Assembly (NCBI RefSeq): GCF_034190915.1
Contig: NW_026947506.1
Location: 33,025,748-33,089,747 of the forward strand
From: Cavia porcellus
Taxonomy: Eukaryota; Chordata; Mammalia; Rodentia; Caviidae
DNA length: 64,000 nucleotides
Reading direction: 5' to 3'
Part shown: piece after piece, positions 1-50,110 of the stretch
How the letters are laid out: the number at the start of each line of letters is the position of its first letter
Numbering within the stretch: the stretch's first letter is position 1
The notes under the pieces: model-generated
Databases searched by the model: none
Told to the model about the DNA's origin: nothing
The model's input: only the letters and a program-made list of their open reading frames with translations
Translations under genes and position numbers: made by a program

Positions 1-38318
<38,318 letters not shown>

Positions 38319-38325
<7 letters not shown>

Positions 38326-38449
38326 GTGGTAGGTGCTCAATAAACAGGAGCTGAGAAGTGTCCCCGAGCTCTGACACCCACTCTTCCAGGCTGGATCCTG
38401 TTCTCCCTTGTGCCAGTCTCCTGCTAGATCTGCAGCCGATGGCTGGGAC
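38319..38449 (-). CDS. CARD11: CARD11 exon 2: 5' UTR, start codon, first two codons
   Basis: 131 bp. The ATG is at 38323-38325, followed by CCA and the first G of G3, then donor GTACTG at 38313-38318. The acceptor is strong: a TTTCTCTTTTCAG tract just above 38449. Joined to exon 3 it gives M-P-G-G-G-P-E-M, the known CARD11 N terminus, and makes S559, S644 and S652 fall at exactly the human numbers. No other ATGCCAG followed by GT was found between exon 3 and 64 kb. The last part of the exon matches a MIR SINE. Only bases 38319-38325 are coding; the rest is UTR. Confidence 0.85.
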
Positions 38450-39847
38450 CTGAAAAGAGAAAGACTATCAGATCTGGAACAGGGGTGGAAGATGGAGATA
38501 AGGGGAAAGTCATGGATCAAAGGGTAGGTGCTTTGCTATGGAAGAAAGGCCAGGGCATAAAATGCTGAGGTGCATGTCTTCCTGCAGCTGACAATGACAG
38601 GTGTACCACATCAGCACCTGGTGTGGAAGGAGGGCTCCTGCCCTCCAGTGGTATGGACATCCAGGAAGGTCACTGACCACAGATTCCAAGGCCTCTTGGG
38701 TAGAGACTTGGGTGCTCTTGGAGTAACTCCCAGCCACCACATAAGTTCTCTGCAAGGCCTGACCATAGCACCTGCAGAGCTGAGCTGCTCTTGGCAGCTA
38801 CAAACTCATCAAACTGAAGGTGGAATGCAGGGTCCTGACCTGGCAGAGCCGGCTTCATTGGAATCACATCTCCAGCCTCTAGTTCACCGTGGGCCTGGGC
38901 AGGAACACGCCATGGTGCACACACACTGTAATTTCCCAAAGGTGGCATTGCTCACAGTGGCTGACAAGGCCATTGTTAATGCCCAGCTTACCTGCTCCAG
39001 TGCCCAGCTGGGCCTCTAAGCTTTTCAGGGCAGGATGAGTTCTCCTGGGAAAAGAGGCCAGGGAGACAGACAGGGGCCTCCCAGCCTGGCAAGGTAAGGC
39101 AGGAGATGCCTTCCACTAGCCCTGACAGCTGTCCCAGCTCACAGAGGGCCTGGGCAGCTGCTCAGGACTCCTCTGTGCTGCAGTAACAGGGATTCGACAC
39201 TGCTGTGTAATCAAGAACTTGCTGGTCTTGGCTTCGAGCATTAATCATAGGTGACACCAGGTCTCCCAGGGATGACAAAGGCTGCTCCTGCTGGTGTCAT
39301 GCAGGTGGGGGGAGCTGTCAGAGGCCCTTGGCTGGAGAGGTGCAGGGATGCATCTCTAGAGGACACTTTCTCCTTGGTCTCCTCACGACCTCCCTGTGCT
39401 GAGGCTGGGACAGGAGCCACCAGGCTGCCTCAGTTGGAGACCAGGACTGGGGAGGATCTGAGAGCCCCTGCCCCAGGGAAGGTCTGCGGACTCCCAGGAT
39501 GGTGAGTGAATGCGGGAGAAAACAGAATCTTCTGCATTTTTTTTTAAAAAAAGGAATGTGTTTTTTTTTTTAATCAAACATCAAGAGAAGCTTCTTATTT
39601 ATTTTTAAATTTTAAGAAAGGTTTTAATTGCAAGAAAGGGAAAACAGGTCTGCACAGCTGCCCTTTGCCATTCTCCCTGTCATGTCAGCATGGATTGGGG
39701 AAACCAAGGCACAGCCAATCGTGAAGCTGGACTTTATGCTCCTGGTTTTAGAACTCTGATTACAGACATGAGAACTTGGCCCTAAAGCCAAGGAAAACTT
39801 CGAGAATTTATTTTGGTAAATCAATCTTTTGACTGCTTGAGATGCCC

Positions 39848-40080
39848 ACTTACATTCAGTGAACAGAATCAGCAGCCCTGATGCTTATACACAATCTGCT
39901 GTGTGCCAGGAACACTATTTGGCATAATTCAAAACTCCTGAGGATTCCCCGAGGAAGATGGTGTCATAGTTACTATCATTATCGTACAGCCAAGAAAGTG
40001 AAACCAGGAGAAGTTCAAGGACACAGCATAAAAGTGGGATTTGGACCCAAGGTTTTCTGAGTTCCCTTAATCACTATGTA
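39848..40080 (+). repeat. MIR SINE
   Basis: TGTGTGCCAGGAACACTATT, GAAGATGGTGTCATAGTTAC and AAAGTGGGATTTGGACCCAA are MIR-type blocks in order. A useful local comparison for the exon 2 MIR. Confidence 0.8.
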
Positions 40081-40274
40081 CAAATGCTAGACTTGTTTAT
40101 CAAAAAAAAAATTTACTTTCCAAAAGGTGAGGGCCAGAAAGTGTGTGTATAAAAGCTACCTATGGTGTCACTTCAGTATATAAGTGTGAGACAGAACTAA
40201 AACCAGGTTCCCAGATGGCAGGTGTGAGCTAGTTCATGGGGAAGCATGTGACCGGTGGAATGCACCTGCTCTGT

Positions 40275-40360
<86 letters not shown>

Positions 40361-40378
40361 CCTCTCTCTCTCTCTCTG
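40275..40378. repeat. (TTTC)n(TC)n microsatellite
   Basis: About 35 bases of TTTC followed by about 70 of TC with one CCCC interruption. It sits at the tail end of an inverted SINE, so it probably grew from that tail. Confidence 0.97.
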
Positions 40379-40580
40379 AACTGGGGGTTGAACCCAAGGC
40401 CTTCACACTGAGCTACATCCCATCCCTTCTTAAAGTTTTGTTTTTGTTTTTAATTTTGAGACAGTGTCTTCTTAAGTCATTAAGTTGCTATGTTGGGCTC
40501 AAACTTGTGATCCTCCTGCATCAGCTGAGTGCTGATGTTCCTTGAGTGCTGAGGTTACAAATATAATCCACGCCCAGTTA
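40379..40580 (-). repeat. B1-dID SINE
   Basis: Inverted composite: an ID-like unit (GGGGTTGAACCCAAGGCCTT), T-rich linker, and inverted B1 with GAGACAGTGTCTTCTTAAG. The poly-pyrimidine microsatellite marks its A tail side. Confidence 0.85.
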
Positions 40581-40859
40581 TACACTGTGTTTTGTTGCAT
40601 CCTCCTTAAGAATAAACAAACAGCCAAGGATCACTTGATGCTTGAGGGAATCTCCACAAGAAAGTAGAGACTGAGAGGTAAACGTACATAAGGAAATTCC
40701 AGGAAGGACACAATGCACTGAATAAGAGAGGCAGAGAAAAGACTAAATAGTTAAGAGTTTGAGAGTCAACCATAAACAATAGTAGGATGCTGTGAAGAAA
40801 TGAGGAACAAAGAACAAGGACTAAGAAGGAGCTCTTGGCAATTAAAAATAAGGCAGATG

Positions 40860-40975
40860 GGGGCTGGGGATTTAGCTCAGCAGCATAAGCACCTGCCTTG
40901 CAAGCAGGCAGTCGTGAGTTTGATCCCCGGTACCGATAAAAAGGAAAAAGACAGAAAAAAAAAAAAAAAGGCAGA
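40860..40975 (+). repeat. ID-like SINE, near consensus
   Basis: Reads GGGGCTGGGGATTTAGCTCA, later CCTGCCTTGCAAGCAGGCAG, then GAGTTTGATCCCCGGTACCG and an A-rich tail. A box (TAGCTCAGCAG) and B box are tRNA-Ala-like, with TGC at the anticodon position. Probably young. Confidence 0.92.
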
Positions 40976-41389
40976 AGAAATTTTAAGCCAATAGGCTTGG
41001 AAGATGAAACTGAAGGAATTTCTGAAAAAGAGTTAAAGAGAAGGAAGATGAGAAAGGGAAGGGGAGAGAGAGGTCAATTTAAAATTTCTAGTATCTGGTA
41101 AATGAAACAAATTCCAGAGCTACCTTACAGAGACGAGGGAAATGATGTGAAAGAGAAATGATGTTGGAGATTGCCTTACAAGCTTACTTTACTTTTTAAA
41201 GTATGCTTGACTCATACTTTAATTTAGTAAAATGAAACAACAACAGAAACAACAAAACATACGCCAGTGACTGGCAATACGGGCAGTGCATTTAGGGATG
41301 AAGATCAATAGGTGCCTCTATTTTCCGCACATCTCATGTTCTACCTTTTGTAATGTGGTGAGACAGCTTACTGTTGTGTAAACAGAAAG

Positions 41390-41880
41390 TGCGGATTGTG
41401 TGCCCAGCACTTCTTGGATGCAGCCTCACTTGTTCGTCACAGGAACTAAATTAGGTTGCTTTAATTATTTCCATTTTATGGATGAAGCAGCGGGATCAAA
41501 GAGTTGCATAACCAAGCGAGATTTCATAGCCACTGGCAGAAGAGCCGAGTCCAACTCAGCCTTCTCAGATCCTGCATCATCTGATTTTCAACTAGAAATC
41601 TAAGAGCTAACACTTATTAAGCATAACCTCTCATCTAACCAATGAGATTCCTTGCTCCTCAGTTCCAGATATTTTTCTTTATTACTTTAATCCCTTGTTT
41701 TGCTGGAACACATCCTCCAGTAGCTGTCTCTGTAAAGGTACATGGTAGTTCCTATATGCTATGCACTCTTCTATGTAGATAATCAATGGTATGAATTATC
41801 TCATTTAATATGTACAACAACCCTATCAGGTAATTATTTCTGCTCTCTTCATTTTTCAGAAAAGGAAACCAGTATTCTGA
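41390..41880 (+). repeat. Two MIR SINEs
   Basis: First at about 41390-41600 (GTGCCCAGCACTTCTTGGA, CCATTTTATGGATGAAGCAG, GGCAGAAGAGCCGAGTCCAA), second at about 41720-41880 (ACAACAACCCTATCAGGTAA, TTTTCAGAAAAGGAAACC). Both are plus oriented and old. Confidence 0.8.
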
Positions 41881-42439
41881 AAGATCCAACAACTGTCTGA
41901 TCTCTGTATCCCCAGTAGAATTTAGCATGGAGCCTTGCTCTTAGTAGATCTTCAACATATATTTATTGGATAAATGAAAAAAATCTAACCTTGAATAAAA
42001 TAAATAATGAGATTTCTATTGCTTCAAATCCAGAAAGCTGCAAGTCCTTTGGAAATGAGCTGCTTTATGGGAACAGATATCTTTTTCTTCTCTCTTAGAG
42101 GTGCCCAGCATGGAAGCTTTGCAACCAGAAGGGAATCAGAAGTCAGTTAGATAAAGGCATCTCTGGTTAATTGATTTGCCTGGGTGATTGGAATGAGCAT
42201 CTTGAGATGCAGGGTTTAATTATTCCAACAAAACTCCACCTAATTGAAAGAACTTCTGGGGGGTGGGGGAATGGGAAATATTGTTTGGAAGGATGGCTTA
42301 CTGCCTGTGAGAAAAGACTGGCGAGCTTACAGCCCTGAGGTGTAGCCTTACGGAAGAGGATCAGGCCATCCCTTCCCCTCCACTCCCACCCTTCTAATCC
42401 CCTTCATGCTTACAAAAAGGGCACTTACAAAAGCAGCTG

Positions 42440-42665
42440 GAAAATTCACCCTGCAAGACTTTCTTTTGTATTCCAGTTAACTCGTTAACCTCTATCCACC
42501 TCAGCTCATTCAACCGAAATATTGACAAGAAATATTGATTTCCCATCAATTAGCAGCAATCACTAGAGCTTCACCAATAAAGCAGCAATTATCATCTTAA
42601 ATTTACAGTGGAGAGGCAGATCCTCCCAGCCTAATATCCATTCTCTCTTACTTATTATCAGATCC
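42440..42665. other. Repeat-free AT-rich block, possible conserved noncoding element
   Basis: No repeat signature. It has paired AAATATTGA (CGAAATATTGACAAG and GAAATATTGATTT at about 42515-42540) and the homeodomain-like CATCAATTAGCAGCAATCA at 42545-42563. No function is claimed. Confidence 0.3.
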
Positions 42666-42715
42666 CCAGTTTTGCTTGTAGCATTAACTGAGTCCCCCTT
42701 AAAAACTGCATTCCT

Positions 42716-42806
42716 GGGGCTGGGGATTTAGCTCAGTGGCATAAGTACCTGTCTTGCAAGCAGGTGGTCGTGAGTTCGATCCCCGGTACCGATGAAAAAA
42801 AACAAA
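42716..42806 (+). repeat. ID-like SINE, near consensus
   Basis: Same family as 40860-40975; GGGATTTAGCTCAGTGGCAT, TGTCTTGCAAGCAGGTGGTC, GAGTTCGATCCCCGGTACCG, then a short A tail. Confidence 0.92.
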
Positions 42807-45424
42807 ACTGTATTCCTTGTCTCCCTTGCAGCTAGAAGTAGCTGAATGGCACAATTCTGCCTAAGTGGTAAGTTCTAGGTGAGAAATCAAGGAAGCCTCC
42901 TTAAAGGGAAGCGAGGAAGAACCTTTTCCTTTTCCTTGTCTTTCTACCTAGAATGTGAGTATGATCCTTGGAAGCAAGAAAACTGCTCTTTGACCATGAA
43001 AACAAGGCTATATTCTAGAGATGACTGAATAGGATGCTATAAGAACCTTGGGTCATGGGTGACACAGCTGGAAACCTTTGCGTTCTTGGTCCATGAGAAG
43101 AATAACATCACTAGTAGTTATGAAATCTTACTTTGTTTCTATTACTTGCCAGAGAATAAAATCCTTACAGATATAGGTGATACATAAAACCCAGGCCTTC
43201 TAAGTCATTCTAGTTCCAGCCAGACTTTTAAGCCTTTAAGTCTGAGCAAATGCCTTAGCTATTTGTTCTTGTTCCTTTTATCTAGTTACAAAACCAGGGT
43301 GGCTAAGAGTTAGCAAAGACCAAGGACTATGCCTGTGTAAATTACTGTGGAGGAGACACAAATGAGGTGCCACTGTGGAACCAGCAAGTCAAAGAGGACA
43401 CAGAGGTTCCCTGGGTGCAGCCTCTACTGTCACCGGGGTACAAATGCTTCTTAGTGGGCTGTACCACCTACTCTCAGGTAAGCACAGCAAAGGAGCAGTG
43501 GTTTCTGTGGATACAAACATCTCTTTTAGGACAGGAAGAAGCACTTACAGGAAGTAAGGAAGGGAGAGTGTGGTGAGTCACTGATTCCAGAGACCCAGGC
43601 CGAGCATCACTCCAATATGTCCATCTCCCCAGGCCCTGCAGCATGTCCTGACTTGCTCTGTGGGAGTTTTATTTCTATACCAAGACATCTGATTTTGGAA
43701 GAACACATACTTCTTGCTTTACAGAAAGATACTGTGTCCCCCACCCCTAGCTCTCATTTTTCTAACAGTACTGCAGGAAAGCTTTTGAAAAAAAGCACAA
43801 TTAGGAATGACAGATTTAAATTGTTCTGAAATGCAGATTGGTTTAGTGCACTGGCTCTTTATGAGCATTTGCCCTGTCTGGATTCTAGAGCTGTGCATGC
43901 AGCAGATGGACAGCGTGGTGGTCATTCTGAGCTATGGCTGGGCCATCCTGCCAAATCCAAATCATAGAATGCGGTCACCTTCTTGGAGTCTTATCAGCTT
44001 TGATAATAAGGAAATACAGTCCTGTTGTTCCCTTTGATGCCTGGTCAGCACACTGCCTTTGCCCTGGAGGCTAGTAGCTATTGAGACCACCTGCTCATTT
44101 CAATTCAAGATGCCTCCATGTTTTCAAAGGCAGACTCTCTGCTTTCCTGGTAGAGCACATGTGTTCATGTCTTGGCCATTGTCTTATGATTGGGATCAGG
44201 AGTCAGCTGGGGAGCCTGCTGACATTCTGAGTTCCTCAGGCTGGCCTCATGGGGAACTATGTTATTTGGGCTGCTGTGGGTCTTCAATAAATGTCTTCTG
44301 ACTCAAGTGCTCTCATGCTCTGAGGACGGGTGACAAAAACATCCCATTGCTGCAGAATCACACTTAGCTCAGAAGGAAGTGATAGGTCCAGGTTAGCCAC
44401 TCTGGGGTCTCGTCGGCTGCTCCAGGAAAGTGACAATGCTTTCCTCAAGACTTCTGCTCTCTTTTGCCACTCAAAGCCCTTGGGAGGAGGCCTTGTGTGT
44501 CTCCCTAGCACACTTTGGCATACTTCTTATTGTGAGCCAAGAACACACAAGTTCCCTTCTAAATCCAGCCTGGCGACTCTATGCAAAAGCAACCCAGACA
44601 CAGAGCATATTTTTGTGTGCAAGGAGGGAGGAAATGCTGAGTTGCTTTATGATCTGGAGAATCAGGGAGGTGGTGTGACAGCAGCAGAATCAAGATATGA
44701 GAAAGTCCCTGCTCCACTCTGGAGTGTGAAGCAGCATAATCCTGCTCCTGGGAGCCCGTGGGGCCAGCCGTGAATGTGTAGGGAAGGCCCAGTGGCCCTA
44801 AGAACCTTCTCAGTGAAAAGGTTGGGTCCTCCTCGAGTTGCATAAAAAAGGTCATCAGCATCATCAAACAAGAGCCCCACCCAGAGAGCAGCCAAAATGA
44901 GAAGCAAGAGGATTCTAAATCTTCTTTCTTGTCTTCTTCCTCTCCCACTTGGCTGGCACCAGAGTCCCAAGGGAGGCTGGGACAAGGTTCAAATGGCAGA
45001 GTGGGCTGTCCTGGACACCTTTGGATGTCAACCCAAGGAGCGTCTACCAAGTCTGTCACGAGGACAACCGGGGTGGACCCAGGGCAAGGAATGAGGGGAG
45101 CCCTACTGCTCAATCATTCATTCACTCACTTGATTCAACCAGCATTACTAAACGCAGAAGGCCGAAAAATGAGGAGGGAAAAGAAAAACTTCATGATAAG
45201 TTTCAAGGGAAAAAACAAGACAAGGATGAGTGAGACTAAGACACAAGTGACCAACACACAAGTGTACAGAGCCAAGCGAAGGAGGCAGGAGATACAGCCA
45301 AAGGACAAGGTAGGAAATGGACTCACAGGGGAGGAAAGAGGCTGGATGGTGACTGGGGCCAGAGACAGGAGGGAGAGAGAGAGGAGGCAGCCAGGACTGC
45401 GGCCCAGTCTGGGGATACAGTATT

Positions 45425-45512
45425 AATCAGCGCTAGAGACTGCACCAAGTGCTTCATGCATTGTTGCATACTAGGCAAGTACTCACCACTGGGCTGCACT
45501 CCCAGCCCCTGC
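45425..45512 (-). repeat. Older ID-like SINE subtype
   Basis: Minus strand GGGCTGGGAGTGCAGCCCAG, then GGTGAGTACTTGCCTAGTAT. tRNA-Ala-like body with a different anticodon-stem sequence from the young subfamily. Confidence 0.75.
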
Positions 45513-46599
45513 CCCATATTTAAAGATGTGCAACGCTCAGACAATGCAAGTCAGAGATGTGGGTCATGAATCACTGTGAGATTCTGCTGGACTCCAGGCT
45601 ACCACCTGCAGCCTAGATGAGGCTGTCTCCCCAGGTATGGCTGCCCCAGCCAGAGACCGATCATGGGCTTCCTTTGAGGCCTTGGCACCTGCAGCATACA
45701 GACCAGGTGTGACTCTTTCTGCATTTATGAGACGCATCAAAAATAGACTTGGACTTGATGTGGCAATTGATTTAAAATGCACTTTTAGTCAGCGGGCATT
45801 TTATGAAACATGCTGGGAGCAGGTAAATGCAGTAATGCTTCTAAATTTCTGTGCATTTGAAAAGAACTCTGCCAACTTTTTCCATCAACTGGACTAGTAG
45901 CTGGAAACGTACAGGGCTTGGGTTTTCTTATACTGGAGCAGTAGTGGCTTGGGCCTCTGGCTTTCTACTACTCCTATTTTTTGTCCAAGGATCTATGGAC
46001 CCATGAGGTCGGGAGATGCTCCTCAACCACACAGGAGCCTGCCAAGAAGGACGCTGGAGGCCTGGCATGCATGGAGCTCCCAACTCTTCTTTCTCAAAGC
46101 CTTTAGGTCTGACCAACACGAGGTGCAGGAGGCGGTGCTCCTGTGCTGTATTCAGGTCTCAGACTTCTTAGTTGTACCTTGTGTTGTTCGGAGATCAGGG
46201 TCAAATGTGCACTTCCTCAGGCTTTGACAGGCAGATTTCCAGGTTGCGTAATTAAAGGAGGTGGATTTCAGGGGCTACTATGGCAGAGGCCTTGTCCTAT
46301 GAGCTGCTGTCTCTGGAGCTTTCTTCTGTTGTTGATTGAGAGTCTGGAGGTTGGGGTTCCACGAGAAGGACCTTAACACATAATAGAGAAGCAGTCCCTG
46401 CCCTCATGAGCTTTAAAGTTGGAAATACTTATTGGCACAAAGTGACATAGTTCCTCCAAACAAGGTAAGAGGTTTTGGGGGTAGGGTGGAGGGAAGCCAC
46501 TGAAATTCTACCGTTGCCAAACAAAAATGAGGTCAAAGCTGAGGAAGTTTTGCATAAAGAGGTAAGGCTGATAGCTCCCCTCCGTGTTCCAGTGGAAAG

Positions 46600-46700
46600 G
46601 AAACGGCTGTGAAGAAACCCCTGCATCTGAACTCTGGCTCTGCCATTTGCAACTGTGTGGCTTAACCTCTCTGAGCCCCTTCTGATTGGTCATAAAACAG
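46600..46700 (-). repeat. MIR core, inverted
   Basis: CTCTGGCTCTGCCATTTGCA and CTGTGTGGCTTAACCTCTCT are inverted MIR core blocks. Confidence 0.65.
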
Positions 46701-48129
46701 CGTGAGTGGTATTGATCTCTTAAGGGTCCCACAGCACACGAGGTGGGCATTTGATCAGTGTCACTTAGGTCCTATCCCTCACAAGCCAGCTTCAAACCCA
46801 AGACACAAACAAGTCCCTACCTAGGTGTTCTATAACTCTGCACCCCCATAGAATTTAGGGAAATCCCTAAAACATACTGATCCTTTTGCTTGGGCTTCTG
46901 ATGTGAAACTCCCCTACCTGTCAGAGGTAACATCTTTTAAATCTCTTATTTCCTTATATACCCTGTGGCTTAGCAAGCATTTTACAGAAGCGGGTAATTA
47001 ATATTTATGACGTGATTGATTTCCAATGGCTAAGTACTGGCTTTCTTTTCTTTGTCATGGTTTCCTCTGTTTGGCTGATAAGACCTCGCTGTTCCTGTGT
47101 GTGACAAGGGCTGCAGCCACAGCAGCTGCCAACCAGCTCCTCTGCCCTTTACTCACTTAGGGGTTTTGCTGTGCCTGCAGTTCAGAGTCCAGTGCTAAAT
47201 CCATCCTGCAGTCCCAATCGGTCACCAGCTATAATGAGAGACATTCTCCCATTTCTGACCTGCAGGGACAGTCATTGTGGCACCAACCATCTTTCCTGAG
47301 GAGTTGCAGGCAAGCCAGCGGGTCCTGCACTCCATGAGACCAGTGGCCCAGGGGCTGATTCTGCAACATTGCATCCATGTCACCACCTTGGCCACGGGAC
47401 CTTCTACATCTTCAAGGAAAGCAGCCAGACTCTCCATGGGGGTGTCCTAGGTTTGATTCTGTTTGTGGGATTCTAATTTTTGAAAACTGATAATCTGACA
47501 GCAGACAGAACTTGTGGTTTTGGCTCTCTACTGCGGAATGAGATAAGAAGGTCATGGTAGCATCCACAGTGGGTGAGCTTTGGGACAGCAATGTCCTGGA
47601 CGGCCCCGTACAGTGCCAATACACAACAGAGGTGAGGCTGGGGTCAATGGCATCTAAGAAGACAGCTCTGCCTTTTCTGTCCTGCACGCTCATGCCTGAG
47701 CCATCTGTCCCTGGATCCCAGGCCGGGCTTCCCAGGAAGGGCAAGAATGAGCAACACACTGGCTAAGGGGAATCTCGGGATGCAATGGTGAAGTTTAGTG
47801 TTGACTGACAGGAGGTTGGGATGAGGGCCTCAGAATTCAACACCCCTGCTTACTCTGGAAAGAGCCGATGGACAATTCAAAAGAGCAATGACCACTACCT
47901 CTCAACCCCAGGATTGGTGGACCCAGAGGTTCCATTCAGTGTCCTTCCCCTGCCTCTGATGTGTTTGGTGGCAACATTTCTAGAAGAATCAAGCTGAATT
48001 CCTAGGTAGGGCTCTTATTACTGCTGTTACCCTAACAATGAGCATTTCTGTTGGGACTTGGTAGGCACAGAGGCAACATTCAATCTGCTTTGAGTTTTTC
48101 CAGGCTGGGAAACTCTGCCAAGCAGATGA

Positions 48130-48425
48130 CAAGGGAGCGTGTTAGTTAAAATGCATTAATTGAGCAGCCACTATGTTGGGAGCAAAATAGGTTTGTACAG
48201 CCAATTAAATGTTAGGCTACGAGAAGGAGAGAGGGATGGAGTGAAAGGGGGACTCAGAAAGGGTATCTTTACTTGTAATTAACCACAAAATAAACAGCTC
48301 TGTCATGGAAGGGGGCCCCACACTTCAATTAGCTCTGTGCTCTGCTGTCCCCTATTAGTTCAGATAATCGAGGGTTGGCTGTAATTAATTCATAGAATGT
48401 GCTCAGGAGCAGAGCCAAATGGCAG
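48130..48425. promoter_or_regulatory. Possible conserved noncoding element with homeodomain and RUNX-like sites
   Basis: Repeat-free block with several TAATTA/CATTAATTG-type sites (48157-48165, 48200-48206, 48276-48283, 48381-48389) and an AACCACA RUNX-like core at 48282-48288. Prediction from motif density only. Confidence 0.25.
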
Positions 48426-48654
48426 CTTGGAAGGCTGGCAGAGCTGTGCATTTCCCCACGTGCTTCCTGCAAGGATCTGCTCCAGCTCAGCCTTCCTGAA
48501 CAAGAGAGGGTTGACCCCGGCATGAGCAGAGAGAGGGGGCAGATGTCAACACAGGCTGCTTCTGTGGCAGGTGGTAACCATGGGTTCTCTCACCTTCTTC
48601 TACCCAATCACTGCCCAGTCCTTGGGAAACTAAACCCTGGAGCGCAGTGACATT

Positions 48655-48870
48655 TGAAATAAAAACATCTTATTCAAACAATGGAATATTACTCAGCCAT
48701 AAAAATGGTGTCTAACACATGGACGAACCTTGAAAACATGATGCTGAGTGAAAGAAGCCAGTCCCCAAATGCCACATATTATGTGACTGTTTATATGATG
48801 TGTTGAGAATAGACAAATCTATAAAGGTGGAAAATAGGTTAGTACAGCTGGCCCTCTGCACCCATGTGCT
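48655..48870 (+). repeat. L1 3' fragment
   Basis: CAATGGAATATTACTCAGCC and GAACCTTGAAAACATGATGC are characteristic of the L1 ORF2 3' end in sense orientation. Confidence 0.8.
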
Positions 48871-49739
48871 CCCCGAGTTTAAATATTCACCATATATTTT
48901 GATTGTACCTCACACAGTTTCCTGAGTGCAGACAAATTGGGCCCAGGCTGAAAACCCACAGCAAACAGCCTGGTTAGAAGTATTATCATCTTTGGCAAAG
49001 ACACAAAAGAATTGGGACTTGGAAAGGGGGTGCAGGAGCTGTGGGGAAGCTAGGTTTGGACCCCAGGTGATGGCCCATGGTGTGTACTATGTAGGACCTG
49101 GTGGCTTTTCAAAGGTGAGGGGTCTGGAGAGTATATTTTGGGAATCTCAGGAGTGATTGTTTTGGGCAAGAACGAAGCATGATGGGACCAGAGTCAGGTG
49201 GGAAAAAGGGAGGGGGTGGGTTTGGGGACAGGGACACGGGGCTTGTGATGGAGAAAAGGGAACAAGAACTCAGGGTTTTATTTAGCAACCACAGGTGCAG
49301 AGCTGAGAAAAGGAAAGAGAAATGAAAAGCAATACAGAGAGAGGAGAGCTGGGGGGTGGCGGGGGCGAGCGGTGAGACGGCAGGTCCGTGGGGGGACCAC
49401 GGCTATCTCAAGTCGCTTCCCTCCTCCCAAGAGCTCCTGAAACCACGAGCCGCTTGTATGTGAACTTGAGTAATTTCCTGTAGTCTGGTTCATCTGTTTT
49501 AAAGCCATCGGTGATCTCGAAACTTCAAAATACTGAGACTCACACTTTCCACCTAGCTGGGTGTATTAAGAGGGGTCAGGAGCTGAGTGCCACAAAACAT
49601 CTCAAAACACACCCATTTTCCTTCCCAGGCAGACTCCAGCCGAGAGTGCAGGTCAGTTTTTGGCCTCCTCTTTTCTCCCAGTTCTCTTCTCTGTCTTTCC
49701 CCCCGCCCCTCCCCCTCTCTGATCTACAGTGTAAAATCA

Positions 49740-50110
49740 TCTTTAAAGGAATTTGTTAGGTTGGAGGTTTGCTTGTGGGCGTTTCTTTTCACTTTCTCTA
49801 CTAAAACACGAGGCCAGCAAACACGAGACCACGTCTTTCCGATGCCTTCTGCTTCCTACACCACAACTGTGATGCAAATAACATTACGAGCGCTCCGAAT
49901 GCAGCAGGGAGAGAATTCAGGACTCTTTACACCCAGACACCGTCTCTGCCTTCTTGCCATGCAGGTGAACAACAATAAATCAGGTGCCAACCAGCAAGCC
50001 TTTTATGGGTGTGCTAATGACACAATCACCAGTAATGAAATGAGGCACCCGTCAAAATTGCACCCAGAAACTGTCAATCAGCATTACTGGACACTGGGCT
50101 GTTGGGACCG
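49740..50110. promoter_or_regulatory. Possible lymphoid enhancer-like block with octamer
   Basis: No repeat signature. A perfect octamer ATGCAAAT is at 49872-49879, within GTGATGCAAATAACATTACG. Such octamers bind OCT1/OCT2 in lymphocytes. Unusually CpG-bearing for this intron. Prediction only. Confidence 0.25.

Noticed and set aside
40255..40545. Leu/Ser-rich frame and its Arg/Glu-rich reverse
   Set aside because: Direct product of the TTTC/TC microsatellite.
40862..40945. Possible tRNA-Ala gene
   Set aside because: tRNA-like A and B boxes are present, but the body cannot fold a full acceptor stem, an A-rich tail follows, and near-identical copies lie nearby: a SINE.
44559..45113. Minus-strand open frames of 184 and 107 residues, one with a hydrophobic run (ILLLLILAALWVGLLF)
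   Set aside because: No family resemblance, no splice or start context, overlapping frames equally open, and no sign of codon bias. Probably chance in GC-rich intron.
47222..47759. Two overlapping minus-strand frames that might be a processed pseudogene
   Set aside because: I could not match either frame to any protein and saw no poly-A tail or target duplication. A translated database search would settle it.
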